From positions 1 through 57,416 of the forward strand of contig JAILLQ010000008.1 of assembly GCA_024693045.1 (NCBI GenBank): a stretch of DNA of 57,416 nucleotides, given 5' to 3'. Of this stretch, positions 32,229 through 39,321 are shown one piece after another (position 1 is the stretch's first letter; each line of letters starts with the position of its first letter). A model generated the notes under the pieces. It was not told where the DNA came from, did not search any database, and saw only the letters and a program-made list of their open reading frames with translations. Source of the DNA: Treponema sp. (GTDB lineage: Bacteria > Spirochaetota > Spirochaetia > Treponematales > Treponemataceae). The position numbers and the translations under genes are program-made.

Positions 32229-34688
32229 ATGGATGTAAATTCGATTATCATCATTACATATGATATTGAAAATAAAAAATTCTCATTTTCGGATACCGCA
32301 AAAGAACTCTTTTCTTTAGACGGAGAGCCTCAGGATTTTTTTAACTCCATTTTAAGACATCACTTTTTATCAACGTTTGACAACCATATATTTATGGATC
32401 GCCTGGAAGATATCTGCAATAAAGATACGATAGATTTTGTATACGAACGCTTTTCTTTAAAAAATTTGCAGCAAGAATTAAGAGTCTACGGTTTTTATTT
32501 TCTTTCAATCATTCCTAAAAAAGTAATCACACTCACAATGAAAGATGTGAGTGATGATATCGAATATGTTAATCATCTTACCCGTATGACAGAATACGAC
32601 GAACTTACAGGTCTGATGAACCTTGATACATTCAAGAAAAATATCGAAAACTACCTTAGACTTTCAAATGTTATTCGTTCCGAGCAAAAATATGCAATTG
32701 TCTATTTTGATATTTTAAAATTCAAAGCTATCAATGACATTTTCGGTAAAAGTGGAGGCGATATAGTCCTTCTTCACATTTCAACTATTCTAAAGAATCT
32801 GCTTGAAGATGGAGAATTTTCATGTCGAATCATCGGTGACCGATTTGCAATTTTCGTAAATTCAAGCAACAAAGATATAGTAAGCTTTGTTGAAAAACTC
32901 CTCGACAGAATTGCTCAATGCGAATTACCAATAACAGTTAACTGCAATGCAGGTATCTATGTAATAACAGATACAAATGCTCCAGCTTCCGTGATGATAG
33001 ACAAAGCTATTCTTGCTCAATCCACAATAAAGGGGAATTACGCACAAAAATACAAGATATACACCGAAGAAATTCGTGACCAAATGCTTTCCGAACAGGA
33101 AATTGTTGGTTCTATGGCTCAAGCCCTAAAAAGCAAACAGTTTATACCCTACTTTCAGCCACAATACGATCATTCATCAGGAAATCTGGTAGGAGCAGAA
33201 GCTCTAGTACGCTGGAAACACCCTGATAAGGGGCTTATCCGCCCCGATTTATTCATTCCGATTTTTGAAAAGAACGGTTTTATCACCATTCTAGATATGT
33301 ACATTTTTGAAAGAGCCTGTGAATTCTTGAGAAAATGTATAGACATGGGCATTTCTCCTGTTCCAGTTTCAACAAATTTTTCCCGCTACGATATCTTCCA
33401 ACCAGACTTTGTTGAAAAACTGGAGATTTCCAGAAAGAAATATAAAGTTCCTGTTGAATTAGTTCGCATAGAAATTACAGAATCTGCTGTTTTTGGTGGA
33501 AGTGAAAATACAAACAGAATAGTTCAAAAACTCCACACCCACGGCTACATTGTAGAAATGGATGACTTTGGTTCCGGCTACTCTTCTCTAAATGTATTAA
33601 AAGATGTCGACTTTGATATTATTAAACTGGACATGAAATTCCTTTCAGATGACAGGGAGCATGGAAAAGGCGGAACCGTTATCAGTTCTGTTGTACACAT
33701 GGCAAAATGGCTTAAGCTGGCAGTAATTGCAGAAGGTGTAGAAACTACCGCTCAGGCAGATTTTTTAAAGAGCATTGGCGCCGACTTAATTCAAGGATAT
33801 TTGTATTCAAAACCTCTTCCAGAAGAAGATTTTATTCAACTTCTCAAAACAAGTTCTCCAAAGAGGCTTGAAAATTCTAATACAGCTATTGAATCTAAAG
33901 TTGATTTTTGGAACCCTCAATCTCAGGAAACACTTATTTTTAATCAATTCGTTGGACCTGCTGCAATTTTCCAGTACCAGAAGGGCTATATCGAAATTCT
34001 AAGAGTAAATCCAAAATACATCAAAGAATTCAATATGAATCTTAGCGAAAAAGAAATTATGAGTGCAAATTTCTTTGATTGTATGGATTCCGACAATAAG
34101 AAAATCTATATTGACGCTATAGAAAGAGTAATTAAAAACGACAAAGAAGTCTCGTGTGAAACATGGAGAACGATTACATCTGGTTGTTGTGGTAAAGAAA
34201 AACTTTGTATACGTACGGACCTTAGAATTCTAGAAAAAGCAAAAGATTCCTATATGATTTACGCTCTTATCCGCAACATCACTTCTGAAAAACAGGAACT
34301 AAATGAATTAATAAATTCAAAAAAGCGCTTTGAAGTTGCAAGTGAGCAGGCAAAAATATTCTACTGGGAATATGATGTCAAAACAAAAAATATGACCCCT
34401 TGTATCCGTTGTAAAAGAGAATTAGGCCTTCCAGAGCTTGTAGAAAATTACCCTGAACCAGTAATTGAAAGCGGACTTTTCCCTGCTGACTATGCAAATT
34501 TGTACCGTGGTATGCACAAAAAAATCGAAGAAGGAGTCCCAGAACAGGAAGAAATTATTCCTCTTACCGCAAACAGAATTCCTTTCCTCATTCATTACAC
34601 CACCGAATTTGACTCTCAGGGAAACCCCATAAAAGCCTACGGTTCTGCCGCTCAACTATATCCAAACACCCCAAAAAAAGGCGATTGA
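32229..34688 (+). CDS. Cyclic-di-GMP phosphodiesterase: degenerate GGDEF, intact EAL, C-terminal PAS-like domain
   Basis: 819-residue cytoplasmic protein. An N-terminal PAS-like sensor (about 1-115) leads into a GGDEF domain (about 120-285) whose signature is degenerate: IIGDRFAIF replaces RxGGDEF, so it should not make cyclic-di-GMP but may bind GTP. The EAL domain (about 295-555) is complete, with GAEALVRWKHP, EITESAV, DDFGSGYSSLN, KLDMKFL, AEGVETTAQ and QGYLYSKPL, so it should hydrolyse cyclic-di-GMP to pGpG. A further PAS-like region occupies about 590-819. TATAAT ends 12 nt before the ATG, giving a leader of only about 5 nt and no Shine-Dalgarno. The stop codon overlaps the -35 box of the SRP RNA promoter. 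Confidence 0.93.
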   Translation: MDVNSIIIITYDIENKKFSFSDTAKELFSLDGEPQDFFNSILRHHFLSTFDNHIFMDRLEDICNKDTIDFVYERFSLKNLQQELRVYGFYFLSIIPKKVITLTMKDVSDDIEYVNHLTRMTEYDELTGLMNLDTFKKNIENYLRLSNVIRSEQKYAIVYFDILKFKAINDIFGKSGGDIVLLHISTILKNLLEDGEFSCRIIGDRFAIFVNSSNKDIVSFVEKLLDRIAQCELPITVNCNAGIYVITDTNAPASVMIDKAILAQSTIKGNYAQKYKIYTEEIRDQMLSEQEIVGSMAQALKSKQFIPYFQPQYDHSSGNLVGAEALVRWKHPDKGLIRPDLFIPIFEKNGFITILDMYIFERACEFLRKCIDMGISPVPVSTNFSRYDIFQPDFVEKLEISRKKYKVPVELVRIEITESAVFGGSENTNRIVQKLHTHGYIVEMDDFGSGYSSLNVLKDVDFDIIKLDMKFLSDDREHGKGGTVISSVVHMAKWLKLAVIAEGVETTAQADFLKSIGADLIQGYLYSKPLPEEDFIQLLKTSSPKRLENSNTAIESKVDFWNPQSQETLIFNQFVGPAAIFQYQKGYIEILRVNPKYIKEFNMNLSEKEIMSANFFDCMDSDNKKIYIDAIERVIKNDKEVSCETWRTITSGCCGKEKLCIRTDLRILEKAKDSYMIYALIRNITSEKQELNELINSKKRFEVASEQAKIFYWEYDVKTKNMTPCIRCKRELGLPELVENYPEPVIESGLFPADYANLYRGMHKKIEEGVPEQEEIIPLTANRIPFLIHYTTEFDSQGNPIKAYGSAAQLYPNTPKKGD

Positions 34689-34713
34689 CAATTTAAGCCA
34701 TATCTTTTAAAGT
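34685..34713 (+). promoter_or_regulatory. Promoter of the SRP RNA gene
   Basis: TTGACA (34685-34690) overlaps the preceding TGA stop; a 17-bp spacer and TAAAGT (34708-34713) place the start near 34721. Confidence 0.65.
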
Positions 34714-34722
34714 CAAATCATT

Positions 34723-34817
34723 GGCTGGATGCCTTTCAAAGTATTCTTCAAAACCCCGCCAGGGCCGGAAGGCAGCAACGGTATGAAGTCTAAACTTGTG
34801 CTTAGGACTATCCAGCC
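34723..34817 (+). ncRNA. ffs: Signal recognition particle RNA (small bacterial 4.5S type)
   Basis: The RNA partner of Ffh in co-translational targeting. The apical SRP motif GCCAGGGCCGGAAGGCAGCA followed by ACGG (34757-34780) is fully conserved. The ends GGCTGGAT and ATCCAGCC pair, closing one long hairpin of about 95 nt, and a T-run at 34818-34823 ends transcription. The 3' strand (ATGAAGTCTAAACTTGTG and ACTATCCAGCC) occurs a second time 170 bp downstream. Confidence 0.95.
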
Positions 34818-34823
34818 TTTTTT

Positions 34824-35012
34824 ATTTAACAAATTGAAAAAAATACACTTCAAGTCCGTTGATGCCGCAGGCAGCATAAGGTACTCGTTCTGCGCCTAAG
34901 CGCATTCGTCAATAATTTCCTTACAGAGCGCAAAATTGCCCTGCAATTTTGCATGAAGTCTAAACTTGTGATAGGTCAAACCTGTTTGACCGACACTATC
35001 CAGCCTTTTTTA
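34824..35012 (+). repeat. Duplicated 3' end of the SRP RNA behind a palindrome-rich insert
   Basis: ATGAAGTCTAAACTTGTG (34953-34970) and ACTATCCAGCC plus T-run (34995-35011) copy the 3' strand and terminator of the SRP RNA. The copy carries an extra hairpin (GGTCAAA/TTTGACC) in place of CTTAGG. The 130 bp between original and copy contain GCAAAATTGC/GCAATTTTGC (perfect 10-bp stem) and a TGCC/GGCA hairpin. There is no 5' half of the RNA and no gene. Confidence 0.9.
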
Positions 35013-35028
35013 TTAAAAAAAGCACTTC

Positions 35029-36192
35029 CTAACATTTTTTCGTAAATATTAACTTCATAACTTTTTTTTCAAGCAGTTCTTTTCTTAGTAATTCACACAA
35101 AGAAAAAGCTACGTATACAATAATTGTAACTAACAATGTATAAGGTATTATCCATGATTTCGTTAAATTTTCTCCAACTTTAAATATTTTTTGCAGAACA
35201 AAGGGATAAATCAATGGATGACCATGAAATAAATAAACCCCAAATGACAAACTGCCTGCCTCTATAATAAATTTATTGTATTTCGGCTCAAGATTTACAA
35301 ACCCACAAAAAAGAAAAAATGAACTTAACAAAAGACTCCATACATTCACAACATGCTGATATACAAATCCGTGCTTTGGGAACAAAAAGTAATTACATAA
35401 GAATGAAACAATCAGAATAAAAAATATCAATAAAATTCCTACCAAGATATTTCTTTTTCCATTTTTTAGAAAAACAGGTTTATATCGTTTTACATATGTT
35501 ACTGCCATATAACAAACAAGAAACATATCAAGTCCGTTATTCATGGGATAATATAAGGATTCATGAGGAAACAATGGTAAAATACAAACTACACAATAAC
35601 ACAATAAAACAAGCTTCAAATGATTCTTCTGATCCAAATTCTTTACAAGAACATTCAAAAAAGGAGCAAATGTATAAAATATCAAATAAGAACCAGCAAA
35701 CCAATAGATATTACTATACATAGGCAGCACACTAAGTCTTAATTCTTTCCCTGTAATAATATGCTTTACTTCATCATATGTTGAACTCAAATATTTCGCA
35801 GCGTCCAAAAAACTTACGATTTCCAACTTAGAAAATGCTACTATCGAACATATTATTAATGATACAGAAAAAACCGAGAACCAAATTCGAAATACATTTT
35901 TCCATGAAAATTTTGAATCTAGGAGAAACCAACTGGAAATCATTATAAATATACAGTTACCAACAGTCCCAAAACATGAAACCATTTCCATAAAAACCTT
36001 TGCACCACGACAAGCCTCCAACCCATAACCAGCACAATAACTTTGACTTGGAGTATGCGTTAAAACAATAAGGAACATTGCAATTATGCGTAGTAATTCC
36101 ACATTTGAGTTTCGATTTTTTAAAGACCGATTACCTGAGTTAAGTTGAGTTGTGTTGAGTTGAGTTGAATTGAGTTGAATTGAGTTGAGCAT
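35029..36192 (-). CDS. Acyltransferase family 3 membrane protein, possibly phase-variable
   Basis: 387-residue integral membrane acyltransferase (family 3, OafA/WecH-like), with about ten helices and the N-terminal signature NVELLRIIAMFLIVLTHTPS holding the catalytic His (about residue 47). Such enzymes O-acetylate surface polysaccharides or peptidoglycan. Residues 2-19 (LNSIQLNSTQLNTTQLNS) are encoded by a degenerate pentanucleotide repeat directly after the ATG. A purine-rich AGGAAG precedes the start. Gain or loss of one 5-bp unit would shift the frame. The gene is more AT-rich than its neighbours and stands alone, which suggests acquisition. Confidence 0.87.
   Translation of the reverse strand: MLNSIQLNSTQLNTTQLNSGNRSLKNRNSNVELLRIIAMFLIVLTHTPSQSYCAGYGLEACRGAKVFMEMVSCFGTVGNCIFIMISSWFLLDSKFSWKNVFRIWFSVFSVSLIICSIVAFSKLEIVSFLDAAKYLSSTYDEVKHIITGKELRLSVLPMYSNIYWFAGSYLIFYTFAPFLNVLVKNLDQKNHLKLVLLCYCVVCILPLFPHESLYYPMNNGLDMFLVCYMAVTYVKRYKPVFLKNGKRNILVGILLIFFILIVSFLCNYFLFPKHGFVYQHVVNVWSLLLSSFFLFCGFVNLEPKYNKFIIEAGSLSFGVYLFHGHPLIYPFVLQKIFKVGENLTKSWIIPYTLLVTIIVYVAFSLCELLRKELLEKKVMKLIFTKKC
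36136..36189 (-). repeat. Pentanucleotide repeat in the acyltransferase 5' coding end
   Basis: On the coding strand the ATG is followed by about 11 pentamers of CTCAA or one-base variants (TTCAA, CACAA, CTTAA, CTCAG). Perfect runs are only two units long, so slippage now may be slow. Confidence 0.85.
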
Positions 36193-36263
36193 ACCTTTCT
36201 TCCTTTTTAATATAAATAGTATATCATATAATATTTTTTATCAAATATCTAAAAATTTCTAAA

Positions 36264-36372
36264 GCAGCCTGCGCCGGCATGGAAGGGTTGCGTACGGAGT
36301 GCGCAAGGATTTGCGCAGCAAAGACCGAGCGTTAGCGGGCCCTGGAACGCCGGTTGCACAGGGGTTTGCGCC
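36264..36372 (-). repeat. GC-rich dispersed repeat, copy R2
   Basis: Read on the minus strand it starts GGCGCAAACCCC and ends GGCGCAGGCTGC. It shares CCAGGGCCCGCTAACGCTCG with copy R3. It accounts for the largest part of the 328-bp interval between the acyltransferase and dat; the rest is AT-rich and holds the dat promoter. Confidence 0.8.
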
Positions 36373-36457
36373 AAATAAAAATTAATTTTTTCTCTTACCG
36401 ATTGCCCTAACCAAATAAAAGTAGTATCTTTCCTTATTACCGACTAAAAAACTGCCG

Positions 36458-36489
36458 TTGACAGAGTCGGACAGGCTTAGGCCTAAAAT
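36458..36489 (+). promoter_or_regulatory. Possible promoter and palindromic operator of dat
   Basis: TTGACA at 36458-36463 and TAAAAT at 36484-36489 are 20 bp apart, longer than ideal. A perfect 10-bp palindrome TTAGGCCTAA (36477-36486) overlaps the -10, so an activator or repressor may act here. Confidence 0.45.
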
Positions 36490-36520
36490 AGTTTAATCCA
36501 CTAAGTAATGGAGAAAGTCG

Positions 36521-37867
36521 ATGTCAGAAAAAGGCACCAATCAGTATTACATTACCAGACAGGATTCCACAGAATCTAATGCCCGCAGTTATCCACGCAA
36601 ATTTCCATTTGCATTGGTAAAAGCCAAAGGATCATGGGTTGAGGACATTGAGGGAAACAAATATCTGGATTTTTTGTGCGGAGCTGGTACTCTTGCACTA
36701 GGGCACAATGATGACGAAATAAATCAGGCAATGATTTCGTTGATACAGGAAGATTTTCCACTTCATACGCTTGATTTAACAACCCCGGTAAAAGACGAAT
36801 TCGTACAAACAGTCTTAGCTCATCTTCCAAAAGAATTAGCAGAAAATTGCAAGATTCAATTCTGCTCGCCAAGCGGAACCGACGCAACCGATGCTGCTTT
36901 AAAACTCTGCAAAACGGCAACAGGAAGACAGAACATTATCGCTTTTCAAGGTGGATTCCACGGGATGGGCCACGGAGCTCTTTCTTGCACTGGAAACCTT
37001 GGAGCGAAAGATAAGGTTCAGGGACTTATTCCTGGAGTACAGCATTTCCCTTATCCAAATTACAGAAGCGCTTTCGGCTTAAAAGGTGAAGCTGATACTG
37101 ATGCTTGCTGTGCTTACTTTGAAAACACTCTTAAAGACCCGGAAAGCGGAATTACAAAACCGGCAGCAGTTATTCTTGAAGCAATTCAAGGCGAAGGTGG
37201 TGTAAATCCCGCTCCAGTAAAATTTTTGCAGACTGTTCGTCGCGTAACTCAGGAACTTGGAATTCCTATGATTGTTGACGAAATCCAGTGCGGAATGGGT
37301 CGAAGCGGTAAACTCTTTGCTTTTGAATACGCTGGAATCGTTCCAGATGTAATTCTTGTTTCAAAGGCAATAGGAGGAAGTCAGCCACTTTCAATCGTAA
37401 TATACAACAAAAAACTTGATACTTGGGGTCCAGGTGCTCACACTGGAACTTTCAGAGGAAATCAACTGGGAATGAAGGCTGGAACAATTGTTCTTAACCG
37501 AGTAACAAAAGAAGACTTCCTTGCTGAAGTAGTTCGTAAGGGCGAAAAAATCATGAACCGTATGAACGAAATCAAGTCAAAAGTTGGAATTATCGGCGAT
37601 GTTCGCGGCAAAGGTCTTATGATTGGCTGTGAATTTGTAAATCCAAAAGGACAGCCAAACGCGAACGGTATCTTACCAAGAAACGGCGAAGCTGCTGCAA
37701 AAGTACAGAAACTTTGCTTTGAAAATAAGCTTGTTATGGAAAAGGGCGGCCGGGATGGTTCGGTAATGAGATGTCTTTGTGCACTGACTGTAAGTGACAG
37801 CGAAATCGACACTGCAATGGACATCTTTGAAAAAGCTGTAATTGCTGTAGATAAAGAATACAAATAA
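36521..37867 (+). CDS. dat: Diaminobutyrate-2-oxoglutarate aminotransferase
   Basis: Class III PLP aminotransferase of 448 residues that converts L-aspartate semialdehyde and glutamate to L-2,4-diaminobutyrate. Family segments include YLDFLCGAGTLALGHN, the HTLDLTTPVK loop, FCSPSGTDATDAALKL and FQGGFHGMGHGALS. The PLP Asp lies in IVDEIQCGMGRSGK and the Lys in VSKAIGGSQPLS (about residue 282). These match Dat/EctB better than ornithine transaminases. GGAGAAAG precedes the ATG. No ectoine genes follow; instead a diaminobutyrate decarboxylase lies 4.6 kb downstream on the same strand, so the pair should make 1,3-diaminopropane. Confidence 0.88.
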   Translation: MSEKGTNQYYITRQDSTESNARSYPRKFPFALVKAKGSWVEDIEGNKYLDFLCGAGTLALGHNDDEINQAMISLIQEDFPLHTLDLTTPVKDEFVQTVLAHLPKELAENCKIQFCSPSGTDATDAALKLCKTATGRQNIIAFQGGFHGMGHGALSCTGNLGAKDKVQGLIPGVQHFPYPNYRSAFGLKGEADTDACCAYFENTLKDPESGITKPAAVILEAIQGEGGVNPAPVKFLQTVRRVTQELGIPMIVDEIQCGMGRSGKLFAFEYAGIVPDVILVSKAIGGSQPLSIVIYNKKLDTWGPGAHTGTFRGNQLGMKAGTIVLNRVTKEDFLAEVVRKGEKIMNRMNEIKSKVGIIGDVRGKGLMIGCEFVNPKGQPNANGILPRNGEAAAKVQKLCFENKLVMEKGGRDGSVMRCLCALTVSDSEIDTAMDIFEKAVIAVDKEYK

Positions 37868-37880
37868 AAGTCTTTTATAA

Positions 37881-37925
37881 AAAAAGGCCTGCTTTTGAAG
37901 TATTTCATTCAAAGGCAGGCTTTTT
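37881..37925. terminator. Bidirectional terminator between dat and the SPFH gene
   Basis: GCCTGC plus TTTGAA pair with TTCAAA plus GCAGGC around a short loop. Runs of A on one side and T on the other serve both converging genes. Confidence 0.88.
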
Positions 37926-37943
37926 ATTATTTAACTCGGATTA

Positions 37944-38828
37944 TTATTTTTTTCCAAGAGCAGAAAGGCCTGCTACCAAACCGGCCGCTCCCTGAATGTC
38001 ACTTGGTATTATAATTTTTGTTGCCTGACCGTCAGCAGCTTTTTCGAATGCTTCAAGTGCCCGCAAACGAATAACAGCGTCGTCAGGAGCAGCTTCACGA
38101 ATCATCTTAAGACCTTGTGCTGTAGCTTCCTGAACTGCAAGAATAGCATCGGCTTCACCCTTTGCCTTTTGAATCTGAGCTTCTTTCTGTGCTTCAGCTT
38201 CAAGAATCATGGCCTGCTTCTTTCCTTCTGCTTCAAGAATTGCCGACTGTTTATGACCTTCAGCAATAAGAATCTGTTCACGGCGTTCTCGTTCTGCACG
38301 CATCTGCTTTTCCATGGCTTCTTGAATTGCCTGTGGAGGATCAATATTTTTTACTTCAACTCGATTAACTTTAATTCCCCAAGGATCTGTTGCCTCATCC
38401 AGAATAGACCGCATCTTTGAATTGATTACATCTCGGCTTGTCAGAGTTTCATCAAGTTCAAGGTCACCGATAATATTTCGTAAAGTTGTAGCTGTAAGGT
38501 TTTCCAAGGCGTTCATTGGATTTTCAACACCATAAGTGTAAAGTTTTGGATCGGTAACCTGACAATATACAACGGTATCAATCTGCATTGTTACATTATC
38601 TTTTGTAATAACAGGCTGAGGAGGAAAATCACGTACTTTTTCTTTTAGTGACATTACATTTGCAACCCGATCAATAAATGGAAATTTTACATGCAATCCA
38701 ACATTCCAGGTTGAACAGTATGCTCCAAGACGTTCGATTACAAAAGCCTTAGACTGAGGTACAATTCTTACATTGACTAAAATCAATATAAGAATCACAA
38801 ATAAAACAGGAATTATGACCCAAATCAT
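37944..38828 (-). CDS. SPFH/band 7 (stomatin-like) membrane protein
   Basis: 294-residue paraslipin/QmcA-type protein. One N-terminal transmembrane helix (about 2-20) is followed by the SPFH domain (about 22-180; VERLGAYCSTWNVGLHVKFP, DTVVYCQVTDP). A long Glu/Ala/Lys coiled coil (about 175-240, RERREQILIAEGHKQSAILE) mediates oligomerisation. It organises membrane microdomains and proteases. Its start is 2 nt after the stop of the NfeD-like gene, the classic partner, and GGAGTGGAG provides the ribosome site. Confidence 0.94.
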   Translation of the reverse strand: MIWVIIPVLFVILILILVNVRIVPQSKAFVIERLGAYCSTWNVGLHVKFPFIDRVANVMSLKEKVRDFPPQPVITKDNVTMQIDTVVYCQVTDPKLYTYGVENPMNALENLTATTLRNIIGDLELDETLTSRDVINSKMRSILDEATDPWGIKVNRVEVKNIDPPQAIQEAMEKQMRAERERREQILIAEGHKQSAILEAEGKKQAMILEAEAQKEAQIQKAKGEADAILAVQEATAQGLKMIREAAPDDAVIRLRALEAFEKAADGQATKIIIPSDIQGAAGLVAGLSALGKK

Positions 38829-38830
38829 AT

Positions 38831-39286
38831 TTACTCCACTCCTTTTATTATAAGTGTATTTCCTTCTACAGAAAGAATTTCACATGTTGAACCCTTTTTT
38901 ATTTTTTCTTCCGAAGAAGAATCACTTTTAGCCGACCAGATTACTCCACCTTTTGTTTTTACTTCACCCTTTTCAAAAGCAGTAACATCTTTTACTACAA
39001 GAACTTTTTGGCCAACTAGAGAATCTACATTTGTTTTTTCTTTTCCTAATTTTAACTTTTTTACAGCAAATGGTCGTGTAGTTAAAACCAGGACAATTGT
39101 TAAAACCAAAAAAATGATTAACTGCCATTTAAAAGGAAGTCGTATTTTACTAAGGAAAATTAGAACTAGCGCAGAAATTGCACCCCAAATACTTGTAAGT
39201 GAAAAAGTAAAGGCTTCGACTATAAGACAGACAATCATAACTGCCAGCCAAAACCACATAAGATTGTTTAAAATAAATAAACTCAT
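38831..39286 (-). CDS. NfeD-like membrane protein
   Basis: 151-residue short-form NfeD. Two or three transmembrane helices (about 8-75) precede a C-terminal OB-fold domain (about 85-150; LVGQKVLVVKDV and KGSTCEILSVEGNTLII). It pairs with the SPFH protein encoded immediately downstream. The ATG is preceded by TTTAGA-17-TATAAT ending 6 nt away, so the operon mRNA is probably leaderless. The -35 overlaps the stop codon of the upstream TPR-GGDEF gene. Confidence 0.9.
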   Translation of the reverse strand: MSLFILNNLMWFWLAVMIVCLIVEAFTFSLTSIWGAISALVLIFLSKIRLPFKWQLIIFLVLTIVLVLTTRPFAVKKLKLGKEKTNVDSLVGQKVLVVKDVTAFEKGEVKTKGGVIWSAKSDSSSEEKIKKGSTCEILSVEGNTLIIKGVE

Positions 39287-39292
39287 ATTTTA

Positions 39293-39321
39293 ATTATACA
39301 TCAAAATATGGATTTTCTAAA
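39293..39321 (-). promoter_or_regulatory. Promoter giving a leaderless NfeD/SPFH mRNA
   Basis: TTTAGA (39321-39316), 17-bp spacer, TATAAT (39298-39293), 6 nt, ATG. Confidence 0.68.

Noticed and set aside
35001..35028. A second SRP RNA gene.
   Set aside because: Only the 3' strand and terminator are duplicated; the apical GGAAGG-type domain and the 5' strand are absent, so it cannot form a functional SRP RNA.
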